A stretch of 33,760 nucleotides of DNA from Acaryochloridaceae cyanobacterium RU_4_10 (GCA_012032135.1 JAAURS010000006.1:1-33760), one strand, 5' to 3'; positions 8,411 to 17,301 are shown, counted from the stretch's first letter. Made by a program: numbers and translations. Notes: a model not told the origin generated them from the letters alone.

Positions 8411-9613
8411 ATGAAAAAACAGTTTTACACTCTTTCCCTTATCACACCCACCCTATTGATTCTGGCCGCTTGTACCGCCACAAGCCCCACCACAACCTCA
8501 TCCAATGGAGCAAAAAGTGCGATCGCCATTGGGATTGGAGTCGCTCAGACCAGTAACGTCGCCCTTTTGGGACAAGAACAAGTCGCAGGAGCCAAGCTGG
8601 CCGAAAAATTTTTTAATGACAATAAAGGCGTTAATGGCACCCCCATTAAACTGATTATTCAAGACACCGCTGGAGACGAAGCTGGAGCCATCAACGCCTT
8701 TCAAACCTTGATTAGTAAAGATAAAGTCGTGGGCATTGTGGGACCCACCTTATCCCAGCAAGCCTTCAGTGCAGACCCCATCGCCGATCGCGCCAAGGTT
8801 CCGGTTTTGGGACCATCCAATACCGCCAAAGGCATTCCCGACATTGGCGAATTCGTCGCGCGGGTTTCTGCTCCGGTTTCAGTGGTTGCGCCCAACGCCG
8901 TGAAAGCAGCCCTTAAAATGAACCCCAAAATTAAAAAAGTAGCGGTTTTTTATGCCCAGAATGACGCCTTTAGTAAATCTGAAACCGAAATTTTTCAGAA
9001 AACCCTTAAAGACCAAAAGCTAGACTTAGTCACCGTTCAGAAATTTCAAACCACCGATACAGATTTCCAAACCCAAGCCACCTCAGCCATCAACCTCAAA
9101 CCCGACCTAGTCATTATTTCTGGTTTAGCTGCCGACGGTGGCAACTTGGTGCGTCAGATGCGGGAATTAGGCTACAAGGGATTGATTATCGGCGGTAACG
9201 GCCTCAACACCTCCAACCTGTTTCCCGTTTGCAAAACTCTCTGTGATGGCGTGTTGATTGCTCAAGCCTACAATCCAGAGTATGTCAGTCCGATCAACAA
9301 ATCTTTCCGAGACGCGTACAAAGCTCAGTACAAAAAAGAACCGCCTCAATTTAGCGCTCAAGCTTTTACGGGGGTTCAGGTCTTTGTAGATGCCCTCAAC
9401 ACTTTGGATAAAGGCGGAAAAAAGGTAAGTCAAATGCCCTTGGCGGAATTACGGGTTGCTTTAAACCAGCAGCTTCTCAAAGGCAAATACAACACGCCCA
9501 TCGGTGAAATTTCTTTTACGCCCAAGGGTGAAATTATTCAGAAAGACTTTTACGTGGCCCAAATCAAAATGGATACTGATGGGACGAGCGGTAAGTTTGC
9601 GTTTCTTAAATAA
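8411..9613 (+). CDS. Branched-chain/neutral amino acid ABC transporter substrate-binding lipoprotein (LivJ-like)
   Basis: Lipobox LILAAC after MKKQFYTLSLITPT; IAIGIGVAQTSNVALLGQEQVAGAKLAEKFFNDNKGVNGTPIKLIIQDTAGDEAGAINAFQTLISKDKVVGIVGPTLSQ. Confidence 0.95.
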   Translation: MKKQFYTLSLITPTLLILAACTATSPTTTSSNGAKSAIAIGIGVAQTSNVALLGQEQVAGAKLAEKFFNDNKGVNGTPIKLIIQDTAGDEAGAINAFQTLISKDKVVGIVGPTLSQQAFSADPIADRAKVPVLGPSNTAKGIPDIGEFVARVSAPVSVVAPNAVKAALKMNPKIKKVAVFYAQNDAFSKSETEIFQKTLKDQKLDLVTVQKFQTTDTDFQTQATSAINLKPDLVIISGLAADGGNLVRQMRELGYKGLIIGGNGLNTSNLFPVCKTLCDGVLIAQAYNPEYVSPINKSFRDAYKAQYKKEPPQFSAQAFTGVQVFVDALNTLDKGGKKVSQMPLAELRVALNQQLLKGKYNTPIGEISFTPKGEIIQKDFYVAQIKMDTDGTSGKFAFLK

Positions 9614-10563
9614 ATGACCCTTACCCAGATTATTCAAAACCTTCTCAATGGCCTATCAGTAGGGAGTGTCTATGCCATCTTTGCTTTAGGCTACACCCTA
9701 GTCTTTTCCATTTTGGGCATTATTAACTTTGCCCACGGTGCTGTTTTTACCCTGGGTGCCTACTTCACCTATATCTTGATGGGGGGTGCTTTTGGCTTTA
9801 ATGGGTTGCTGGCCAACCTGAAATTGCCTATCGCCTTACCCTTGCGATCGCCCTGATCCTGAGTGGCACGCTTTCCGGTCTGGTGGGTGTTGCGATCGAA
9901 CGGTTGGCCTTTCGACCGTTACGACGACGGAATGCAGACCCCTTGCTGACTGTCGTGTCCAGTCTTGGGGTCGCCTTTGTGATTGTGAATGTCATTCAAT
10001 ACCTAGTGGGTGCTGAAACCTATACGTTTCCGGCTAATACTTACGGAAGCCTCCCCCCTGCCATCAACTTCGGTAGTGCAGACAATCCCATTCCCATCCG
10101 CACGGTACAGATCGTCATTTTTGGAGTTTCTGTGGTAATTCTGGGGATATTAACCTATCTCATTAATGGCACTAAGTACGGCAAAGCCATGCAGGCCGTG
10201 GCCGAGGACCAGACTACTGCAAGCCTATTGGGCATCAACACCGATCGCTTTATAGTGCTGACATTTTTTGTGAGCAGTTTTTTGGGTGCTTTGGCCGGAA
10301 CCCTGGTGGGATCTAGCGTGAGTATTGCGGGGCCTTACTTTGGGATTGGGTTTGGGTTGAAGGGGTTGGCGGTGATCGTTCTGGGTGGACTGGGTAGCAT
10401 TCCGGGTGCGGTAGTGGGGGGCTTGCTGATTGGAATTGTGGAAGCGTTTGTGCCGGGTGAATATTCGGCGTACAAGGATGCTGTGGCGTTTGGGATTTTG
10501 TTTGCCATGCTGCTCCTCAGACCGCAGGGTTTGTTGGGTCGATCGCTGATTCAAAAGGTGTAA
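9614..10563 (+). pseudogene. Branched-chain amino acid ABC transporter permease LivH-like, split by an apparent 1-nt frameshift near 9830-9846
   Basis: Frame 1 MTLTQIIQNLLNGLSVGSVYAIFALGYTLVFSILGIINFAHGAVFTLGAY...LKLPIALP; frame 2 continues LAIALILSGTLSGLVGVAIERLAFRPLRRRNADPLLTVVSSLGVAF. Confidence 0.88.
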
Positions 10564-10571
10564 GACTGCCG

Positions 10572-11504
10572 ATGGATGATTTTGTTGCGACCTACGGTCC
10601 ACTGCTGATCTCGATGCTCTTGGGTGCAATGTTGGGGTTATCGCTTTACTTGCCCTTGATGGCGGGACAGCTTTCCCTTGCCAGTCCTGGGTTTTATGCC
10701 CTCGGTGGCTATATTGCAGCTATTTTATCCACCCAAGCCTTTAAGACGGATGCGGCATTGTTTCCCGTCCCGTTACTGCTAGTAGAAATGGCGATCGCTG
10801 GAGTAGTTTGCGGCGTTTTGGGAGTGCTAGTCGGGATTCCGGCCTTGCGGCTGAGTGGGATTTACTTGGCGATCGCGACGATCGCGTTTGTGGAAATTTT
10901 GCGGATTCTCTCGCTGAATTTGGAGATTACAGGCGGTGCCGTGGGCATCTTTGGCATCCCTCAACCCTTTGACAGCGCCATTGAATACCTGTGGATCGTG
11001 TTGCCCCTATTAGGGTTGAGCATGGTCTTTGTGTATCGCCTGGAGAACATCCGTGTAGGACGTGCCCTCAGCGCCATCCGTGAAGATGAATTGGCTGCGG
11101 ATGCGATGGGAATTAATCCTACTCACTATAAGGTTTTAGCCTTTACTCTTGGGGCAATCTTGGCTGGAATGGTAGGTGCCATTAGCGCTCACTTTTTGAA
11201 TACCTGGAATGCCCGTCAGGGAACTTTTGATGCCAGTATTATTTATCTCACCTTTGTTTTAATTGGCGGTTCGCGGACTTACTTGGGGCCAGTAGTGGGT
11301 GGGATGGTGTTTACAGCCCTGCCTGAAATTCTCAGAGCGGCAGGGGATACGCCAGGATTGCCGTTGTGGTTGGGACAACTCCTGAAAGATGGCCGACTCA
11401 TTATTTTTGGATTGCTGATTGTGCTGGGTACTATCTTCTTCCCCCAAGGGTTAGTCAGGCCCGGTGTCCTGAAACGTCGCGCCAAGGGAGGCCGGACTTC
11501 ATGA
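10572..11504 (+). CDS. Branched-chain amino acid ABC transporter permease LivM-like
   Basis: QLSLASPGFYALGGYIAAILS...IPALRLSGIYLAIATIAFVEIL...GRALSAIREDELAADAMGINPTHYKVLAFTLGA. Confidence 0.95.
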   Translation: MDDFVATYGPLLISMLLGAMLGLSLYLPLMAGQLSLASPGFYALGGYIAAILSTQAFKTDAALFPVPLLLVEMAIAGVVCGVLGVLVGIPALRLSGIYLAIATIAFVEILRILSLNLEITGGAVGIFGIPQPFDSAIEYLWIVLPLLGLSMVFVYRLENIRVGRALSAIREDELAADAMGINPTHYKVLAFTLGAILAGMVGAISAHFLNTWNARQGTFDASIIYLTFVLIGGSRTYLGPVVGGMVFTALPEILRAAGDTPGLPLWLGQLLKDGRLIIFGLLIVLGTIFFPQGLVRPGVLKRRAKGGRTS

Positions 11505-12283
11505 TTGCGGAGCAAGGTACAATCCCTGTTTTAGAAGCCCAATCCTTAACCCGACGCTTTGGCGGTTTGGTTGCAGTGAACGATGTTTCCTTTAGCGTCA
11601 ATTCGGGAGAAATTTTTGGGTTGATTGGTCCCAATGGGGCAGGCAAAACGACGCTCTTTAATGTAGTGACGGGACTAATTCCAGCCTCTGGGGGGCACCT
11701 CTTATTCAATGGGGAAGCGCTGCTCCGGCAACGGCCCCATCAAATTGCGGCCAAGGGCATTGCGCGGACGTTTCAGAATATTCGCTTATTTGGAGCATTA
11801 TCTGCCCTAGAAAATGTGATGATTGCTCAGCACGTTCATACCCGTAGTGGGGTGTTGAAAGGGGTTTTAGGATTGCCACCTGCTCCTCAAGAAGAAAAAG
11901 CCATTCGCGCTAAGGCGACTGAGTTGTTGGAATTGGTGGGTCTGGGCGATCGCACGTCCGAACAAGCCAAAAACTTCTCTTATGGCGATCAGCGCCGTCT
12001 GGAAATTGCCCGCGCTTTAGCTCTAAATCCCAAGGTGTTGCTCCTGGACGAACCCGCCGCTGGAATGAACCCCAACGAAAAACATCAGCTCAGCGACTTT
12101 ATCCGCGACCTGCGCGATCGTTTTAGTCTCACTATTTTGCTGATTGAACACCATGTACCTCTGGTGATGGGACTGTGCGATCGGATTGCAGTACTGGATT
12201 TTGGGCAGCTCATCGCCCTTGGTGAACCCGATCGGGTTAGAACGGACCCTGCGGTTATTGCGGCCTATCTGGGCAATGAGTAA
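11501..12283 (+). CDS. Branched-chain amino acid ABC transporter ATP-binding protein LivG-like
   Basis: Walker A GPNGAGKTT, FSYGDQRRLEIARALALNPKVLLLDEPAAGMNP, IEHHVPLVMGLCDRIAVLDFG; ATGA overlap with livM. Confidence 0.95.
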   Translation: MIAEQGTIPVLEAQSLTRRFGGLVAVNDVSFSVNSGEIFGLIGPNGAGKTTLFNVVTGLIPASGGHLLFNGEALLRQRPHQIAAKGIARTFQNIRLFGALSALENVMIAQHVHTRSGVLKGVLGLPPAPQEEKAIRAKATELLELVGLGDRTSEQAKNFSYGDQRRLEIARALALNPKVLLLDEPAAGMNPNEKHQLSDFIRDLRDRFSLTILLIEHHVPLVMGLCDRIAVLDFGQLIALGEPDRVRTDPAVIAAYLGNE

Positions 12284-12450
12284 TGCCAAACCCATCTCTT
12301 GATTGATGAGTGCTAACGCCTTTTGCATTAATCTCTCTCCACTTCCGCCGAAATATCACTGACTTACTCTTGTGGGGAAGGCAAGTACTAATAATAAAGA
12401 TGGTGTTTAGACATTCTTGGTTCGCAGTTTTAGTTTCCGCCTAACTGAAT

Positions 12451-13059
12451 TTAAGGCGATCGCTGGGACTGAAGAAAACGATACCCACGATCGAATCGTG
12501 GAATCATCCGACAGTTAAGTTGCTTGAGTTCATCGATGATATCAGGACGATCGAAGTCTTTTGAGTTTCGATTTAAGAAACAGGCTTGCTGGGGTTGATA
12601 GCGTCGCAAGTGATCGATAACCGATGCATAAACCAAAGCATCTTGTGGCGTTAAATCATAGGTGGCTTCATGAGAAGCTGCTTCTGCCAGAATATCGGCA
12701 GTGAGCGCAACAATCTCTCCAGTGTTGAGAAGTCGTTCTCGATATTGAATAAAACGATCGTGTTCTTCCTCGTTGCTTTTCACAATCAAGTTGGCAATAT
12801 CTTGAATACTTTTGATGCGGTTTGCGTAGGAAGATGTCCGGGAAAGTTGCTGCAATACAGTGTCTAGAGATCGTTGCAGTTCTCGACGATTCCGAGCCTC
12901 ACGGATCAGTTTTTCATGGGGTTCGGCAAGGCTATAGGCTGGAACAATGAGTTTTGATTGTCCGGCTTCACAAAGTTGCAGAATTTGTTCGCAACTTGCA
13001 GATTGTTCTTGCTCAAAGGTTAGTTCTAGAACAAAGTTGGTTTCAACATAAATATTCAC
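12451..13059 (-). CDS. PIN-domain protein
   Basis: MNIYVETNFVLELTFEQEQ...SKLIVPAYSLAEP...TYDLTPQDALVYASVIDHL...ACFLNRNSKDFDRPDI; PIN-like acidic positions. Confidence 0.8.
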   Translation of the reverse strand: MNIYVETNFVLELTFEQEQSASCEQILQLCEAGQSKLIVPAYSLAEPHEKLIREARNRRELQRSLDTVLQQLSRTSSYANRIKSIQDIANLIVKSNEEEHDRFIQYRERLLNTGEIVALTADILAEAASHEATYDLTPQDALVYASVIDHLRRYQPQQACFLNRNSKDFDRPDIIDELKQLNCRMIPRFDRGYRFLQSQRSP

Positions 13060-13526
13060 GCAATGGCCTCATGCTCAATTTTGCCTCCGGCTAAGGCAGC
13101 ATAGAGTCCTGAGTCAATTACCCAATGTTGAGACTTATCAATGTCTTCATAGGGGTTCTCGGAGTGAATGATCTCTCTGAGCCAGGATTCAACGATAAGC
13201 TCAAGGCTTTGGCTACTGATTTTTTCAGCCGTTACCCCAACTCGTTCAAGGTAAGGGTGGAGAATGGGACGTGCATCAAGGGTGTAGGTGGGCTCACTCC
13301 GATCTAATTGAGCGTCAGCATTGACCCATAAATAAAATTGATCTGGAAAGACCATCAAGAAATACGGCGCTTTTGGAAAGGTGCCGTGGGCAAGAATATT
13401 GCTTCGGAGGCTTGCAGCCCATTGGGGTGATGCGCCAGTTTTCCGATTGACCTCTACTACAAGGGTAAGCTGACCAACGCGATTGTCTACTGATAAGTCC
13501 CAGCGAGAACTGAGGTTAGCAACCAT
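13056..13526 (-). CDS. Conserved hypothetical, possible PD-(D/E)XK-like fold; partner of the PIN protein
   Basis: MVANLSSRWDLSVDNRVGQLTLVVEVNRKTGASPQWAASLRSNILAHG...APYFLMVFPDQFYLW; 4-nt overlap with 12451-13059. Confidence 0.75.
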   Translation of the reverse strand: MVANLSSRWDLSVDNRVGQLTLVVEVNRKTGASPQWAASLRSNILAHGTFPKAPYFLMVFPDQFYLWVNADAQLDRSEPTYTLDARPILHPYLERVGVTAEKISSQSLELIVESWLREIIHSENPYEDIDKSQHWVIDSGLYAALAGGKIEHEAIA

Positions 13527-13791
13527 AATAGGCTCACTTTAAAGACCAACTGCTCTACCAGTCTGCCGTAAAATACTGACTTTTTGCCAGGTTCTTAGGA
13601 TTGATTAAAGTGCAATGCCAGTAAAATCTTGCGTCAACATGACTTTTTGCCGGGAGAGAATACAATCACCATATTATGAACCAGGTTACACACTCTATTA
13701 TTCTCTAGATAAAGTAACGAAAGAGCGTGAAATATATGCAAGGCGCAGTTCCCCACAACCAATCTGATTTTGAGGCTCAAAAAAATTAGGA

Positions 13792-13923
13792 ATGGAACAT
13801 GGCCCAAACGATACCCCTCTCGAAGAAGTTAAAGCAAACTTGAGAAGGGCTTTGCAAGAGTCAAGCTTTGGTCAGAGAATTCCCATTGCCCAAATGTGGG
13901 AAGGCATTGATACAACGCCATAA
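13792..13923 (+). CDS. Small antitoxin-like protein (43 aa), orphan
   Basis: MEHGPNDTPLEEVKANLRRALQESSFGQRIPIAQMWEGIDTTP*; resembles small TA antitoxin-like proteins common in cyanobacteria. Not in the supplied ORF track (below its length cutoff). Confidence 0.6.
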   Translation: MEHGPNDTPLEEVKANLRRALQESSFGQRIPIAQMWEGIDTTP

Positions 13924-14089
13924 TCAATAAATCTTGGATTGATCATGGGACAGTGCAATCGAATGGATGTGTTTTCGTGTCAGGACTTGATGCGATCGCC
14001 CTTCCTATTCTTGGGAAAGACTGCGATCGCCAAAACCACTGTAGGATTCTGAGAATACATTACCTTGCGTCCATCAAAATCCCTCATCC

Positions 14090-14659
14090 ATGACCGATCT
14101 CTCCCAAATTCAAACGCTTCACCTCAGCGACCTTTGCCAGAATAAACTAGAACGTCCTGGATGGTCACTCACCTTTGGGGGCGCTTGCGCCGCTGCCGCC
14201 GCTGTTTGCCTAGACGAGCAAAACCATCCGAATCCAGTCATCCTCCAAATTGACGGACAGTATCCTTGCGAAATCGAGATTCAGTGGAATGCAGTAGATG
14301 ACACCACAAGACGATTTAACGCCGACCCAGAAGTCGCCACTGAATATGGAGCCTATGGAATCGCATCGCTCATAATGCCTCATCTGACCAACCTTACAGT
14401 CATCGAACGTTCCATCAAAGGCAAAGGCTGCGGCTTCGATTTTTGGCTTGGCTCCATCGATAATCCAGACACCCTGTTTCAACACAAAGCCCGTCTTGAA
14501 GTTTCAGGAATTCGTAACGGATCGCAAAGCATCATTCAATCCAGAGTTAATATGAAGCTAAAGCAGATCGGCCCTTCCGATGCTGTAGCTCCTGGCTACG
14601 TCTGTATCGTTGAATTTGGCACACCGCGATCGCGCATCATTGAAAAATGCAGAACGTAG
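14090..14659 (+). CDS. Conserved hypothetical protein, first gene of a two-gene operon
   Basis: 189-aa ORF; second gene overlaps its 3' end by 13 nt; no family confidently recognised. Confidence 0.75.
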   Translation: MTDLSQIQTLHLSDLCQNKLERPGWSLTFGGACAAAAAVCLDEQNHPNPVILQIDGQYPCEIEIQWNAVDDTTRRFNADPEVATEYGAYGIASLIMPHLTNLTVIERSIKGKGCGFDFWLGSIDNPDTLFQHKARLEVSGIRNGSQSIIQSRVNMKLKQIGPSDAVAPGYVCIVEFGTPRSRIIEKCRT

Positions 14660-14994
14660 AAACCCTCCACCATGAAGCGATGGAACTAGCAGACCAAGCG
14701 GTCTTAGCGCGTCAACGTGGCGATACTCAGGCCGTCCAGACATTTTCTAGGGCTGCTTTTAGTAAAGAACGAGCAGCGGCTGATTTGGTTGCCAATCACC
14801 TAGACCTAGAACCCACCCGCGCCGTCCTACACCGCAGCGCCGCAGTTCTTGCCCTAGAATGCTCCGAACTACGAGAAGCCGAACGACTAATTGGTCGAGC
14901 ACTCGCCGGAAATCCCCCCGACGACATTGCGAACGAACTTCGTGACCTATTGTTAGAAGAAATTTATTCTCAACGCCAAGCCATAGGCAACTAG
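14647..14994 (+). CDS. Conserved hypothetical helical (TPR-like) protein, second gene of the operon
   Basis: MQNVETLHHEAMELADQAVLARQRGDTQAVQTFSRAAFSKERAAADLVA...LEPTRAVLHRSAAVLALECSELREAERLIGRALAGNPPDDIANELRDLL. Confidence 0.75.
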   Translation: MQNVETLHHEAMELADQAVLARQRGDTQAVQTFSRAAFSKERAAADLVANHLDLEPTRAVLHRSAAVLALECSELREAERLIGRALAGNPPDDIANELRDLLLEEIYSQRQAIGN

Positions 14995-15000
14995 AAGCTA

Positions 15001-15171
15001 ATGGGTATAGTTTTCATGTCAGGATTTGATGCGATCGCCCTGCATGTCTTTGGGAGAGAATGCGATCGCCAAAGCTACTATAGGATTCTGAGAAAGCATT
15101 GCCTTGCGTCTATCAAAATCCCCACAAAGCATTATTCAATCCAAAGTTAATATGAAGCTAAAGCAAAGCGG
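15001..15171 (+). repeat. Diverged partial duplicate: upstream region of 14090 (13963-14083) joined to an internal fragment of that gene (14524-14571)
   Basis: 15006-15122 aligns with 13968-14083 (e.g. TAGGATTCTGAGAA.....TTACCTTGCGTC/TTGCCTTGCGTC...ATCAAAATCCC); 15124-15165 aligns with 14524-14565 (CAAAGCAT[CT]ATTCAATCCA[GA]AGTTAATATGAAGCTAAAGCA). Confidence 0.9.
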
Positions 15172-15244
15172 ATTGAATCCGTATATATCGCCAAACCAGA
15201 GATATGGATGGACAATCATCCGCCCATATGCCAAATTAGGGTAT

Positions 15245-15267
15245 ATAGATGGATGTTGTCCATCTAT
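15245..15267. repeat. Perfect 9-bp inverted repeat, 5-nt loop
   Basis: ATAGATGGA-TGTTG-TCCATCTAT. Confidence 0.9.
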
Positions 15268-15449
15268 TTAGAGTTATGCTGCTTAGGTGATCGGTTAGGG
15301 CGTAGTGGAAATCTTGCATATTGATGTTTAGAGTAAAATTGCTACAATCTCATCAATAAGATAGAACTTCAAGGCTTGTGATAAGGCAATTATAATTGGG
15401 TTGAGCTAGTATCTAGGCAGCATCAGAAAGCATAGGAGTTCTTTTAAGA

Positions 15450-16967
15450 GTGTTGTTTCAAAGCGAAATTAGACCTTCTCAGGTTAATGACCTCCTTGAG
15501 AAAGTTCAAAACAAAAATTATGGACAATATTTGCTCAAAATATCTATTGAAAAAGCACGGACTTTTCAAGGAAAATCGATAAACTTTGATTTTCCTGTAA
15601 CGGCAATTGTAGGAATAAACGGTGGCGGCAAAACAACAGTATTAGGTGCAGCAGCATGTGCCTATAAAACAGTTAAGCCATCATTATTCTTTGCCAAAAG
15701 TGGTCGATTTGACTCCAGTATGCAGAACTGGAAATTTGAGTACGAGTTGATAGACAGGCGTATACGACCATCAGACACTATTCGACGAACTGCTAAATTC
15801 ACTCGTTCTAAATGGTCGCGTGATTGGCTAAAAGAATTAGATAGGACAGTGGTTGTCTTCGGTGTCTCTCGTACTGTACCAGCAAATGAACGTCCAGAAC
15901 TTCAGCGATGTGCATCCAACTCTTTTGATGTACTTCCAGAACACATTGATGAAATCAGTTCAGGCGTTGCTGAAGCGGTAGCTAGAATCCTTGATAAGGA
16001 TATATCCACATTCTCATTTCTGCGTGTGGATACTCGCGGTCGAGTTACGCTGCTTGCTGGACAAACTTCAGCGGGAGATTCATATTCGGAGTTTCATTTT
16101 GGTGCTGGAGAGTCTAGTATCATTCGCATGGCAATCAAATTGGAAACTATACCGGAGAATTCACTTGTTCTTATTGAAGAGATAGAAAATGGGCTTCATC
16201 CAGTTGCAACTGTTCGCATGGTTGAATACTTGATTGATTTAGCTCTACGAAGAAAAATCCAAGTCATTTTCACTACACATTCAAATGATGCACTCAAGCC
16301 ATTGCCCGACAAAGCAATATGGGCAGCCGCAAATGGCAGCTTATATCAGGGTAAGTTAGATGTTGGCTCTCTTCGTGCAATTAGTGGTCAAATAGACTCT
16401 CAGCTTGTTGTATTTGTTGAAGATAGTTTTGCCCGAACATGGGTAGAAGAAATTTTACGTTCTTTATCTGGAGTAGCTATGGATGCTGTCAGTGTCCATG
16501 CAATGGAAGGTGATGGAACAGCTGTAACAGTGCATCGAGGTCGTAAGCTTGATCCTAGTGTATCCCAACCTTCGGTTTGTTTAATCGATGGCGATTCTAA
16601 ACAACATGACTCTCTAACAGAAGCTATACATCGTCTTCCAGGGCAAAGCCCCGAATCTTACATCTACGATAAGGTTATTGAAAAACTTAATGAAGTATCA
16701 GGAGAACTAGCTGTTGCTTTATTGCGTCCCTACGAAGACGAGGCAAGAGTTGCAGAGATTGTTCGGAGTGTGCGTAATACAAACAGAGATCCTCATGTTC
16801 TCTATTCGCAGGTAGGTAAAAAACTTGGGCTTATTCCTGAAGCACGGGTGAGAGAGGCATTCATTACTCTCTGGGCACGTACATTTCCGAATGAAGTTCA
16901 ATTTATTACAAAACCTTTTATAGATAAAATTCCTCTAGAAAGCAGTCAGATAAGTATTGCCAGATAA
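15450..16967 (+). CDS. AAA ATPase with TOPRIM-like C-terminal region (OLD-family-like), GTG start
   Basis: Walker A GINGGGKTT, FGAGESSIIRMAI signature, Walker B SLVLIEEIENGLHP, VIFTTHSNDAL; TOPRIM-like VVFVEDSFARTWVEEIL and VCLIDGDSK. AGGAGT upstream. Confidence 0.88.
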   Translation: MLFQSEIRPSQVNDLLEKVQNKNYGQYLLKISIEKARTFQGKSINFDFPVTAIVGINGGGKTTVLGAAACAYKTVKPSLFFAKSGRFDSSMQNWKFEYELIDRRIRPSDTIRRTAKFTRSKWSRDWLKELDRTVVVFGVSRTVPANERPELQRCASNSFDVLPEHIDEISSGVAEAVARILDKDISTFSFLRVDTRGRVTLLAGQTSAGDSYSEFHFGAGESSIIRMAIKLETIPENSLVLIEEIENGLHPVATVRMVEYLIDLALRRKIQVIFTTHSNDALKPLPDKAIWAAANGSLYQGKLDVGSLRAISGQIDSQLVVFVEDSFARTWVEEILRSLSGVAMDAVSVHAMEGDGTAVTVHRGRKLDPSVSQPSVCLIDGDSKQHDSLTEAIHRLPGQSPESYIYDKVIEKLNEVSGELAVALLRPYEDEARVAEIVRSVRNTNRDPHVLYSQVGKKLGLIPEARVREAFITLWARTFPNEVQFITKPFIDKIPLESSQISIAR

Positions 16968-17301
16968 GCCTACCAATTTTACTACGTTACGATTTAATCT
17001 AAGTGCGTGTAGCGATCACCGCATACCATCCCAATGCACCGGAACAAAGTCAAGTGATCGGTGAGTAGAGAAGGGTGTCTGTGTCCGGTGATTGGGAGCG
17101 TTAAGCGGCAGGAATACAGTCTGCGCTTGTCAACACTTCATCGAGACAACATGTCCTGGCACACATACGAAGTTCCTCCGAGGCTGGGTGGGAAGTAGAT
17201 TTGAGGCACGAACCCATCGTGTTCTAGATCCCAAACGACACGGGGACTCATACCTTCAAGCTAGAATTGAGGAAGGATCTAGTTACAGTGAGGGCAAATC
17301 T

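Noticed and set aside
16999-17068. Short in-frame segment VRVAITAYHPNAPEQSQVIGE* as a gene relic
   Set aside because: Too short and too weakly similar to any family tail to support.
17092-17301. N-terminal extension of the 17092-17574 ORF
   Set aside because: The conserved protein starts at MAVRQRRYSKEE (17302); the upstream part looks like non-coding read-through.
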